A stretch of DNA of 64,000 bases from Ashinkailepas kermadecensis (taxonomy: Eukaryota; Arthropoda; Thecostraca; Neolepadidae), in NCBI GenBank assembly GCA_034440615.1, contig JAOTOM010004663.1:186001-250000 (forward strand). The letters run 5' to 3'. Of this stretch, positions 48,581-59,205 are shown piece after piece. Below the pieces are notes generated by a model. That model was not told the DNA's origin. It ran no database searches and saw nothing but the letters and a program-made list of their open reading frames with translations. Every line of letters starts with the position of its first letter. Within the stretch, counting starts at the first letter, position 1. A program made the translations under genes and the position numbers.

Positions 48581-51500
48581 TCGTGTGCTATGCAGCTGGG
48601 AAGAATTTCGTCATTTTAAATTGACAAAGACAAAGAGTAAGACAGTGAAAGACAATCGAAGTGGCGCTAAAGTGAAGTACCCTTGTTTACTTAATACAAT
48701 GTCTGTGTAAGTATATTTGTTTAGTGTTTCATTGAACATAGTAACGCAATGGTTTGCATTGTCGTCTCGCGACCGATGACATTGCATCAAGAGGCGCTGT
48801 GAACTGCATCTGCCACATCAGAAATTCGTAAGCCTTCGGAAAGTGTTTTACAACATTATGAGCATGAAAGGCATTATAAAAGCGATGGACTTTGCAGCCA
48901 CTAATCCACACACTCCCGTCCATACGATTAACTTTCAAACAAGCCTCGACTGGAGTGGTTCTGTGGCTGTAGTCCGATGACCACCGCTCGTTATCGTGAG
49001 TAGACTCGGGTATTCTGAACAATTGATGGTCCCTCTAACATAGATCTGGGCACCTTTGATGGCCTAATCCGTCAATTATTTGGTATTTAAAGTGTTTCAA
49101 CTGCAAGGTCATGTAACGCCTTCTGTGATGTAAAGGCCAAGTTTTTTTTATTACTTTGTCATAATCCATAAACCAACCATATCATCATAGACCACTGGCA
49201 ATTCAGCTGGCCTAATGCAGCTTGTGGCAAATTGAACCACAAATTCCACCTAGTTACCATCAATGTATTGGAGAGAGAAGGTATGATTAAAGTAACAATA
49301 TACTGCCACAAACTTCAGAACACGGAACACATATTTGTGTGTGACCCAGGTGAGGCCTGGCACGCGGATGGAGATCAGAGATACGTCGTCATTGCGATCT
49401 GATCCGCCCGGTACACACGAATTCTTGTGGAGTGGGAAGACGGCTGATAATCAATGCGAGTCGATGGTGGAGAGCGGTGACCCAAGTGGTGCACACCAGA
49501 TTTGGGCCAGATCAAGACGTGAAAACGCTCACGGAATGGGGTCCGTATCAGAGAAATACGCTTCATATTTCATCCAACATCGCACCACATGGGTGTCTTT
49601 ACGATAGAAGCGCGTACAGCAAGCCAGGCACGATGTGTAGGCCTCACACACAACAACCAATCATGTAACTTGAGTTTGACGGTAGCAGTTGTGCTCGAGT
49701 TCCGAGTGTCGACACAGCGTTGGAGTTCCCAATGCTCTTTCTCGCACGCACGTCTTCCGACCAACAAAAACCAAACAGCGGCGTCGGACTGAAAATTTGG
49801 CTCCACGCCTGCCAAGACCGGCGGCAGAGGATGGAAGTCACTGAACCACAGATATGCCAATCAATGACCCGGAAGAGAACACGCGATGGTGGCTTGTCAC
49901 GTGACGAGGGAGGACAGTAGTACGGGGCCCCGGATACGTCATTGACTGTCCCAGTCGTGGCCGATTTTCTAAAAACACATTCCAGGGGGTATTTGTCACT
50001 GGGAATAACTTTGACGGAAATAGAACGTGCATTTGTGTTCTCAAGCATCAGCAATTCACATGCCTTATTTTATTTTTCGTTAGTCTACCTGGTATCGGTT
50101 ATGGAGCACACATTGATTCAGCACTAGAACGGACAGGGGATCCAGCCGTGCAGGGTGGTCTGCTGACAGAAGGTTATACGACGACGGACGGACGCGGCAG
50201 TGACAAACGGCAAAAAGGCCGTAGAGGCCGAGCATATCATAGGTATCTCACATTTATTAGTACCTGGTAGAGATATCAGTCACTGTAATTCTATTTCTGG
50301 CCAGCCCAAAATCTCACCGTGTTGCAGAACAAAAAAAATGAGCCTCGAGTGATATTTGGTATGCACGATCAATATGGCCGACGCTGCTGGACGCCAATAT
50401 GTTCGCATGCTGCTGTTGCTGTTGTAGTGGGAACTGTTCGCAAGCTGATTAGCTCACACTGACGACACTGGCGAACGACAGCAGTGCTTAGAAAGCGAAC
50501 TTTGGTAGCCAAACAAGAATCTTGGTGCTATCCGGGGTAATTGATGCATGCAAACTGGAAGACAACGAAACCGAGTTGGCAAAAATTGGCATGCTATTGG
50601 AAAAAGCGTGACTTCCTCTACAGTTTCACATTTTCAGCTCAAATTCGACTACGTAGTTGCAACCTTGACCTCGCGTCCCTTTAACCCTCGCAGTGCGTGA
50701 AGGGGACATTTTGACCGCTCCCTGCTCCAATATTTGTATGTGCTAACTTCTAAATCGCTCGTGTTATCACTTTGAAGTTTGACATTCCGTGACATTCTTA
50801 TGCCGGAACATTGAGTTCCAGTCTCGCCGGAGCTATGGTGGGTGAAAGCCAGGTCACGATATCGGATCATTAAGGTTTTTAGCTGTATATTGACACATTT
50901 TTTTCAATAAATCATGCAAGGTACAGTCAAAAGTGAATGATGTGTGCATAGACAAATGAAAAAGCAAAGTGAAACCTTAGATCAGGCCGCTAGGTCAAAT
51001 GAAGTTATAAACAATTTTTTTGGTGCATAGCTTTGTAGCTTTTTTCTTCCTGGAAAACCAGGAATTGTGCGGTGGAAAATTACGTGATCTGATATGATTC
51101 CTAGTCTGTCGTCAATATGTGATGGACTGGTTAGATCAGTGAGATATGACCTTAAATGTTCAGAGCCTGTATACAATGTGCATACATTGTATGTGCCCTG
51201 CAGGATGAAATGCCGACTATAACGGAAACAAAATGGCTAAGCCAGGGTAATTTTGCGCGCCGATTTAATTTCTGACGTGACCGGCGTGCCTCGAAATTAA
51301 ACCTTGTATTTGTTACTTTGTGGATTTATTTGGACAATTTCCCTCCAAAATTACATTTTTGGGATTTTGGAAGGATTCTCAGAAAGAGTGGAAAGCATTT
51401 CACTGTGCTTTGGTGCTACACATTACCTTTTCTTAAACGCGATGTGTTTCGAAAAGTGTCATCTTCAACAGTTTATCACATATTTGACCTGGATGGGATT

Positions 51501-51959
51501 GGTGACCTTGACCTTTGTACGTGTCGCCTGTGTGAGACTGACTTCGGTTTGCATGTTATCAATATTGAAGCATTAAATCTCAATTGCTTTACGACCAGGA
51601 TACGAAAGAAGAGAGGTGACTGACTGCACCCCGACATCGATCTGCTTGACCTGACCTGCCAGGTCAACCAAAAAGGATGGATACCAATCTTACGGGTAAC
51701 TCTGAAAGCATAAGGGTGGAGCTACATCATGCCATTAACCCAATCTATATATCTTGCTTTAAACACGAGTTAGCAGGATACAAAATGACGCATTCCCGCA
51801 TTGCGAGTGATAGATAATTGCTCCTTAGCGTGGCTGACACATGGTTCAACATCATTAAATCCTCTACGAATCTTTTGGAAGAAATGTCACGTCGGGTCAC
51901 CGACCTGTGGTGTACCACTGTATGCATGTTGATGGTCTGTACGTCAAAATTAGTGTTTA
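48581..51959. other. Unassigned sequence
   Basis: No exon with supported splice sites and no complete transposon recognised. Minus frames near 49640-50050 are open for 136 codons but resemble nothing I can name. A 9-bp-arm hairpin lies at 51171-51192. Confidence 0.35.
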
Positions 51960-51967
51960 TCTGTTCG

Positions 51968-52511
51968 CAGTGGCGCAACCAGGATTTCAGTTCGCGGGGG
52001 GGGGCCACGGTTGGAGAGCGGGCCCCCTCGCAAGCGGGCCCCCCTCATGTTTTAAAAAAGTCTGCGGAAAACATGCACTTACTTTTGAGCGGGCCCCTAT
52101 GTTTGTAAAAACTAAAACGAGGCGGGCCCCAGGTAAAAGCGGGCCCCTGGTTCTAAGCGGGCTATTGGTTCAATGCGGGCCCCTGGATCAAAGTGGGCCC
52201 GGTTCGAAGCGGGCCCCTGGTTCCAGAGAGCCCCTGGTTCAAGACAGGGCCCCAGGTTGAAGCGGGCCCCTGGTTCTAAGCGGGCTATTGGTTCAATGCG
52301 GGCCCCTGAATCAAAATGGGCCCCGGTTCGAGGCGGGCCCTGGTTAAAACGGGCCCCCAGATTTTCAGTTGGTTCAAAGGACCCCTGATTCGAGCCACAG
52401 GTCCGCTTCGCGGGCCCCTAGCCAGGGCTCTGAGTAGGGTGGCCCACTCCGAGCCCCAAAAAATTTCGGGGGGGGCATGGCCCCTTGGCCCCCCCCCTGG
52501 TTGCGCTAGTG
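51968..52511. mobile_element. Non-autonomous hAT-like element, 544 bp, with internal GGGCCCC array
   Basis: Left end CAGTGGCGCAACCAGG, right end (reverse complement) CACTAGCGCAACCAGG, with a perfect 8-bp duplication TCTGTTCG (51960-51967, 52512-52519). The interior (about 52090-52400) is an irregular 15-17-bp array of GCGGGCCCCTGGTTC units. No transposase. Confidence 0.88.
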
Positions 52512-52519
52512 TCTGTTCG

Positions 52520-52719
52520 ACTGCATCTTCTTGGTTGAAGTAATGCATATTTTATGGACGTAGGTGTTATCATGCTACATTGTATTCATGTTAGATTGTA
52601 AGTGTCATCCCGTCTGCAACTTGTTGACCCCCGTTTCCCAAATAGGAGTGGGGTGGATGTCAGCCGCCAAGCTGTTGTCTCGCCACAATCGCAAAACAGC
52701 GCGCTGCCGTCTGACATAG
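52520..52719. other. Spacer between two hAT-like elements
   Basis: About 200 bases of unique sequence; nothing recognised. Confidence 0.4.
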
Positions 52720-52727
52720 CTTGTCGT

Positions 52728-53943
52728 CATAGGCGCACCGGAGGGGGCCCAGGGGCCCGGCCCCCCCCATGAGACCAAAGTGCCCTTTTGGCCAAAAGTG
52801 CCCTTTTGACCGAAAAGTGCCCTCTTGGCCAGAATGTCCCAAATTTATCCCAAAAATCACCTGCCTTATGTGCCCCGCCTGTGCCAAAGGTGCCCTTTGG
52901 GCCCAAAACTGCTCTTTTGGCCTAAAAATGATATTCCCCTGTGTCCTTTCCTGTCCTATGCCTGTCCCAATTAGGTGCCCTTTTGATCTAAAAGTGCCCT
53001 GTGCCCTGCCCTGTACCCTGCCCTGTGCCTTGTGCTGTACCGTGAACTCTGCCCTGCCCTGTGTCCTGCCCTATGCCCTGCCCTATGCCCTGCCCTGTGC
53101 CCTGCCCTGTGCCCTGCCCTGTGCCCTGCCCTGTGCCCTGCCATGTGCCCTGCCCTGTGCCCTGCACTGTGCCCTGCCCTGTGCCCTGCCCTGTGCCCTG
53201 CCCTGTGCCCTGCCCTGTGTCCTGCCCTGTGCCCTGCCCTGTGCCCTGCCCTGCCCTGTGCCCTGCCCTGTGCCCTGCTCTGTGCCCTTCCCTGTGCCCT
53301 GCCCTGTGCCCTGCCTTGTGCCCTGCCCTGTGCCCTGCCCTGTGCCCTGTCCTGTGCCCTGCCCTGTGCCCTGCCCTGTGCCCTGCCCTGAGTCCTGCCC
53401 TATGCCCTGCCCTGTGCCCTGCCCTGTGTCCTGCCCTGTGCCCTGTCCTGTACCCTGCTCTGTGCCCTGCCCTGTGCCCTGCCCTGTGCCCTACCCTGTG
53501 CCCTGTCCTGTGGCCTGTGCCTGTAGGCGCACCGGTGTGTGGTGCCCAGGGGGCCCGGCTTCCTCTTCCTAGGTCGAGATCGAGAAGTGTCCCTCGGCAG
53601 AAAGTGCCCTTTTGGGTTTGGGCGCAAAAGTGCCCATCGGCCTTGGCCTAAACGATCGAACGATACATACCTACCCCGCCTACCCCTAGGTTCGGCGTAA
53701 AAAATGTATCAGCCTCCCAAAAAATCCTTGCTTAAATCTCACTTTTCAGTGTTCCATCAGTGAACAGCTGGACTTTCTTGCGCGTTTGCCCTGGAAAATT
53801 CACGCCCCCCCCGGTCAGCAAACCTTCCAGTGTGCCCCGGGCCGCATAGTGCCCTTTTGGAGCCGGTCAAGTGCCCTTTTGGAGCCGGCCAAGTGCCCTT
53901 TTCGGTCCGGGCCCCCCATGGAAAAATCCTGGGTGCGCGCCTG
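52728..53943. mobile_element. Non-autonomous hAT-like element, 1216 bp, with internal 12-bp array
   Basis: Left end CATAGGCGCACCGGAGG, right end (reverse complement) CAGGCGCGCACCCAGG, with a perfect 8-bp duplication CTTGTCGT (52720-52727, 53944-53951). The interior is a CCCTGCCCTGTG array (about 52995-53520) flanked by scattered AAGTGCCCTTTTGG words. A second copy of the left end (TAGGCGCACCGGTGTG) appears at 53525, suggesting a nested or duplicated element. Cys/Pro frames here are artefacts. Confidence 0.85.
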
Positions 53944-53951
53944 CTTGTCGT

Positions 53952-55645
53952 GCATCCTTTGTTGATGTTTTTGTATGCTAAAAACTGTCAGAACATGTCA
54001 GTTCACCGAGATGTGTTATTTCTAGTAGCATACTTCAGGAAGTTCTGCCCAAGTGGTAGTTTTCGCCTGTTTTACAACAGGTAACGTGCCCACATGACAG
54101 ATATGTCATGTTTTTTTTGTATGCTCAGGTAGTACTTTGACGTCGATAAATTTGGCAACGTCAACAAGAGGTAATTGATCTTGACTGACATAGCATGGCG
54201 TTTTATACAATGCCGGTATTTTAGGATATTGATACGGTATGAATTCGAGCTTGGCAACCATTTTCATCCTTGCAACTACAAAACGTGATTTACATCACAT
54301 GTCATGTCTGTTAGGACTGTGAGAGTTTGACCTGATCCGATACGTCAGCCGTAAAAGTTTCTAGGTCTATCATTTGACAAAGTGTACGAGTCTAAGCCAC
54401 ATTTGATGATCAGTTCGCGGCTTCATTTCACAAAGATCCAACGCGCAGCCTGGTTGAAGCTGTCCATGATTCATTGGGAAATCTTGACCTCTTATCTGCT
54501 CCTAAGGATCACTGTCAGGGCTGTCAGATCTGCCAGAGCCGCCAGAGCTTCGGCGGAGTATACTACCCGTGACTAAGAGCATATAGCACAATTGGGTGGT
54601 AGATTGTGCATCCGTGGTACGCAAGCTGTTTTGGCTGTGTACTGAAATCCCATCTGAAATGCAGGTGAAGTGACAAAAGGTTGGAGTTTCAAGTGGAAAC
54701 TCTGGTGAGATTCGCTCCGTAGATGAGGATTAATTCGGCTGACAAGGTCACCGTTAAAGTAGTCTGAAAAGGCCGGCGTGAATCACTTCAGGTGTCAAAT
54801 ACAGAGGGCTGGCCCGTTCTGGCCCTTTAGCTATGCGCGACGGCATCCGATCAGGTGCGCAAACATGAGCTACACTCGTGTAGCCTGCTCACGGGCCTAT
54901 CAGGAGTAGGCTCGGCGCATGACCGCGTCAAGGCTGCCGATACCGGACATTTGCCATCCTGTCTATCTGGTGGTCACTGATCGACCTGAGGTATGACAAA
55001 TATGGAACCATTCGATTGGTTTCGCATCAACAATCGCAATGTTTGTTTGCAGCTCACGTACAATTCGAAGGGAATGAGAAAGGGGATAGCTACTCCTCAT
55101 CGTGGAAGGCCGACTAGGTACTCTCGACATGAGACTTGATTGATGCTAACCACAGACAGCTTAATTGTACTTGAGGCAGCTGGTAGGTAGGGGGAAAATG
55201 CAATCATTTCATTTTCCCGAACAAGACATGGATTTGGAGTAAACCTTGGTGATAATTGTGTGCCAGAGGGCAGGCAATAGCAGAGTCATCTTGCGACTCA
55301 CTGCGCAACCCTGTTTGTGACATTCTGCTCAGGTCTGCCGGCAAGGCCTCGATCCTGCTCCTGCGGTGGTCACCTCACATGCGTTCTTCAACGCGGAGCC
55401 TCAAGGCGCCGAATATATTTCACCTTCTCTCTTCTCTGCCCGCTTCGCATGGAACAACTCGCTTCCGCGTGGCGTTCGTTTCCAGTATCCATGCGGCCCA
55501 TGAATGGCGGCGAGCCGGCGACGCGGCGATGGATCGATGCTCGGCGACGGGCCTCGGACCACCATTGTCGAACAGCAGAACCAAGCTGTCTCTCCGGTCT
55601 CCACAGACCCATGTACGCCGACAGCGCAGACCAGTGCTTCGGGTC
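53952..55645. other. Unassigned sequence
   Basis: No supported exon or element. The GC-richer 55260-55640 part has open frames on both strands without splice support. Confidence 0.35.
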
Positions 55646-55649
55646 GGAA

Positions 55650-55970
55650 ACGCCCGCATCGACACCACATCACAACTGACTCGAGCCACCTCGTGACAAC
55701 GTGCTAGCACGCTGCCCCGCATCGACACCACATCACAACTGACTCGAGCCGCCTCGTGACAACGTGCCAGCATGCTGCCCCGCATCGACACCACATCACA
55801 ACTGACTCGAGCCGCCTCGTGACAACGTGCCAGCACGCTGCCCTGCATCGACACCACATCACAACTGACTCGAGCCGCCTCGTGACAACGTGCTAGCACG
55901 CTGCCCTGCATCGACACCACATCACAACTGACTCGAGCCGCCTCGTGACAACGTGCTAGCACGCTGCCCT
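55650..55970. repeat. 63-bp minisatellite, about 5 copies
   Basis: Unit contains CATCGACACCACATCACAAC and GAGCCGCCTCGTGACAACGT; measured period 63. Confidence 0.92.
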
Positions 55971-56224
55971 GCCCTGCATCAGAGGTGCCCTGCCCTGCAT
56001 CAGAGGTGACCGTGCTGTGTAAACACCTGCAGGCCGCTGCTCAACCCGTCACTCTGGTCTAAACACTGCGTGCTGTTGTTCGCCTTCACAGAAGCCGGAA
56101 CAAGAGTGGTTGGTGATGGTGAGAATGAGGAGATTTGGGCCTACTCCAAACAGGTATTTATTTAGATGTCAACACCGGTGACGAGTGCAGCTTGACGAGT
56201 GCAGACAACACCAGAGGCGAAATT

Positions 56225-56890
56225 CCACGCAGCCGTTAGCCGTGCAGCGACGTTGTCAAGGCAACACGGGCTCGTCTGACGGCGTCGTCAAGGCAACACA
56301 GGCTCGTTTGAGCAGCGACGTCGTCAAGGCGATACAGGCTCATCTGGCGGCGTCGTCAAGGCAACGTAGACTCGTCTGGCGACGTTGTCAAGGCAACACA
56401 GGCTCGTCTGAGCAGCGACGCTGTCAAGGCGGATCGTTTGAGCAGCGACGCTGTCAAGGCAACACAGGCTCGTCTGGTGGAGTTATCATGGCAACACAGG
56501 TTCGTCTGAGCAGCGACGTTGTCAAGGCAACACAGGCTCGTCTGGCGACGTTGTCAAGGCAACAGAGATTTGTCTGAGCAGCGACGTTGTCAATGCAACA
56601 GAGGCTCGTCTGAGCAGCGACGTTATCAAGGCAACACAGGCTCGTTTGAGCAGCGACGTTGTCAAGGCAACACCGACTTGTCTGGCGGCGTTGTCAAGGC
56701 AACACAGGCTCGCCTGAGCAGCGACGTTGTCAAGGCAGCACAGATTCGTCTGGCGGCGTTGTCAAGGCAACACAGGCTCGTCTGAGCAGCGACGTTGTAA
56801 AGGCAGCACAGGCTTGTCTGGCGGCGTTGTCAAGGCGACACAGGCTCGTCTGACGGCGTTGTCAAGGCAACACAGGCTCTTCTGAGCAGC
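56225..56890. repeat. 32-36-bp minisatellite, about 19 copies
   Basis: Units GTTGTCAAGGCAACACAGGC followed by either TCGTCTGAGCAGCGAC or TCGTCTGGCGGC, in mixed order. Open frames across it are not genes. Confidence 0.92.
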
Positions 56891-57142
56891 GGCGAAGAGC
56901 GAGGTCTAGCTGTTGCGAGCTAACTGCCGAAGTCGACTCATGTGTTCACCACAGGAAATACCGAGGAATTGCTCTCCCGGACCCCAAACGTCGCACGGAT
57001 CATTCGGGTTTTGTGTTTCTCTGTCCAGTTCAGCTCCTGATCTCGAACCCGTTTCCGTACGAATGGCTTGAAGAAAAACATTTTGGGAAGATATTTACAA
57101 ACCTGGTTAGCGGTTGACCTAACGGAGAGGGTCAGGATGCTG

Positions 57143-57298
57143 GTTATTGGTTTTTACGACACGTCGACCGTTGAGTCATATAGCGTCGCCAATCTCTCAC
57201 GCCGATTGGTCGCAGGCGAAGAGTAGCGACAGGTGAGACTCGAACCCACAACCTTTCGATTGTGAGACGAGCATCTTACCCCTAGACCACTCGTCCCC
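57143..57298 (-). mobile_element. tRNA-derived SINE, 156 bp, full length
   Basis: On the minus strand it begins GGGGACGAG. It carries an A-box TGGTCTAGGGG and, about 35 bases later, a B-box GGTTCGAGTCT within a tRNA-like T arm (GTGGG/CTCAC). The acceptor stem does not pair, so it is not a functional tRNA. A tRNA-unrelated 3' part ends GTCGTAAAAACCAATAACC. Perfect 15-bp target duplications AGGGTCAGGATGCTG flank it (57128-57142 and 57299-57313). Confidence 0.85.
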
Positions 57299-57313
57299 AG
57301 GGTCAGGATGCTG

Positions 57314-57890
57314 AAGTGGTGTGCGAAGAAGGGCTGGTTGTATCGGAAATATCGTTAATATTTCGACATAATATTAACCAGCTTATAATCTCATCAATGT
57401 TTTATGCGTTATTGGGAAAAAGTGAAGATTTCAAGTATGATCTGATTTCGAGTTATTTCACTGACTGTGCTGGTTTGTGATAGCTTGTGCTTCAAACCGG
57501 TACATGCTAACACGAAAACAGATCGCTCTCGGCACGCAGCTCAAGCACGTGCTTCCAATAACACGAATCCAGCGAAGTGTATGTGTGTGCAACGCAACAT
57601 AATTAGTTTGTTTAATGGTTTGATTCCCAACGCACATGTCACACATTGCATGCATTGCCACGACTCACATCGCTCAGTTGATGCAAGAGATAACACAACC
57701 CACACCCCCTTCCCCGTCACCACCGATAATATGACAGCACAGACCAGCTTCCAAGGCACGGCCGACGAAGGAGGGAACCACCAACAAACACAGAACGCAT
57801 CCCGTGCTGAGCACGCGGCTCGGCACGTTTGTGCAAGCACTGCTCGGTTCGGCGTGTGGTGCGACCGCACGGTGGTGACATCGCTCATGA
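57314..57890. other. Unassigned sequence
   Basis: A plus frame at 57467-57922 is open for 151 codons but has no recognisable domain and runs into the 18-bp array. Not supported as a gene. Confidence 0.3.
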
Positions 57891-57894
57891 TCGT

Positions 57895-58355
57895 GACCCC
57901 ACCCGCGGCGTCACGGCGGTGACCCCACCCCGGCGGTGACCCCGCCCACGGTGGTGACCCCATCCCCGCGGTGACCCCGCTCCGACGGTGACCCCGCCGG
58001 CGGTAGTAACCCTGCCCGCGGCCATGTCCCCACCCGTGGCGGTGACCTCGGCCGCCACGGTGACTCCACCCCCGCGGTAACCCCGCTCCGGCGGTGTGAC
58101 CCCACCGGCGGTAGTAGCCCCGCCCGCGGTGATGACCCCACTTGTGGCGATGATCCCGCCCACGGCGGTAACCCCACCCACGGCGGTAACCACACCCACG
58201 GCGGTAACCCCGCCCGCGGTGATGACCACACTCGTAGCGATGATCCCGCCCACGGCGGTAACCCCGCCCGCGGTGATGATCCCACTCGTGGCGATGATCC
58301 CGCCCACGGCGGTAACCCCGCCCACGGCGGTAACCCCGCCGGCGGCGGTGACCTC
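57895..58355. repeat. 18-bp minisatellite
   Basis: Units of ACCCCGCCCACGGCGGTA and variants ACCCCGCCCGCGGTGATG. The divisible-by-three period makes Val/Gly/Ala frames on the minus strand and Pro/Thr/Ala frames on the plus strand. Confidence 0.9.
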
Positions 58356-58357
58356 AC

Positions 58358-58456
58358 CTGCGGCTGCGGGCCGGCACACGCGGCGGTCGTCCGACGCCGA
58401 CTGGACCGACGCCGACGAGCGCATACCTGGGCCGCCGCTCACGTACGTCAATACGT
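58358..58456 (-). CDS. Candidate exon of an unidentified gene between two minisatellites
   Basis: A 99-base candidate with acceptor CGGGCCCTCCCAG (58457 upward) and donor GCAG|GTGAGG (58358/58357). It reads VLTYVSGGPGMRSSASVQSA then SDDRRVCRPAA. It is the only non-repetitive, balanced-composition peptide in this zone. It sits between an 18-bp and a 29-bp array, the same arrangement as the rootletin-like exons. Function unknown; the frame also stays open through the flanking arrays, so chance is not excluded. Confidence 0.35.
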
Positions 58457-58569
58457 CTGGGAGGGCCCGACCGGCGCACGGGCGTCGCCAGCCGCCGCCA
58501 CCTGGTCGCCGCCGTCGACGCCGACGATCCGCCGGTCGGCGGCGGCGACGGCGGCGACGGCGGCCAGCG

Positions 58570-59000
58570 TCGGTGCGCGCCACTGACGGCGTCGGTATCG
58601 TCCGATCGCCACTGACGGCGTCGGGATTGCCCGCTCGCCACTGACGGCGTCGGTATCGTCCGCTCGCCGCCGACGCCGTCGGGATCGTCCGCTCGCCACT
58701 GACGGCGTCGGGATTGCCCGCTCGCCACTGACGGCGTCGGTATCGTCCGCTCGCCACTGACGGCGTCGGGGTTGCCCGCAAGCCACTGACGCCGTCGGTA
58801 TCGTCCGCTCGCCGCCGACGCCGTCGGGATTGCCCGCTCGCCACTGACGGCGTCGGTATCGTCCGCTCGCCGCCGACGCCGTCGGGATCGTCCGCTCGCC
58901 ACTGACGGCGTCGGGGTTGCCCGCAAGCCACTGACGCCGTCGGTATCGTCCGCTCGCCGCCGACGCCGTCGGGATTGTCCGCCCGCCGCTGACGGCGTTG
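58570..59000. repeat. 29-bp minisatellite, about 14 copies
   Basis: Unit GCTCGCCACTGACGGCGTCG plus GGATTGCCC, period 29 (58691, 58720, 58749), alternating with a GCTCGCCGCCGACGCCGTCG variant. Confidence 0.92.
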
Positions 59001-59099
59001 GGAATGTCCTTTGGGTGCTGGTGTCGACCTTACGATCCACTCGTCTGGTGGCCAGATGTCTACAGGCGCTGCTGTCGTACTGCTCCCGGCAGATTAATG

Positions 59100-59205
59100 G
59101 ATGCCAGCATTAACCGGGACCGTGGAGCGGACATTCGGCTGCCAGCATAAGCCGGGACCGTGGAGCGAACATTTGGCTGCCAGCACTAACTGGGACCGTG
59201 GAGCA
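59100..59205. repeat. 38-bp tandem repeat, 3 copies
   Basis: GGGACCGTGGAGCG at 59116, 59154 and 59192. Confidence 0.9.

Noticed and set aside
52769..53651. Cys/Pro-rich repetitive proteins
   Set aside because: All frames read the 12-bp CCCTGCCCTGTG array inside a hAT-like element.
57226..57298. Functional tRNA gene on the minus strand
   Set aside because: A and B boxes and a T arm are present but the acceptor and anticodon stems do not pair, and target duplications show it is part of a SINE.
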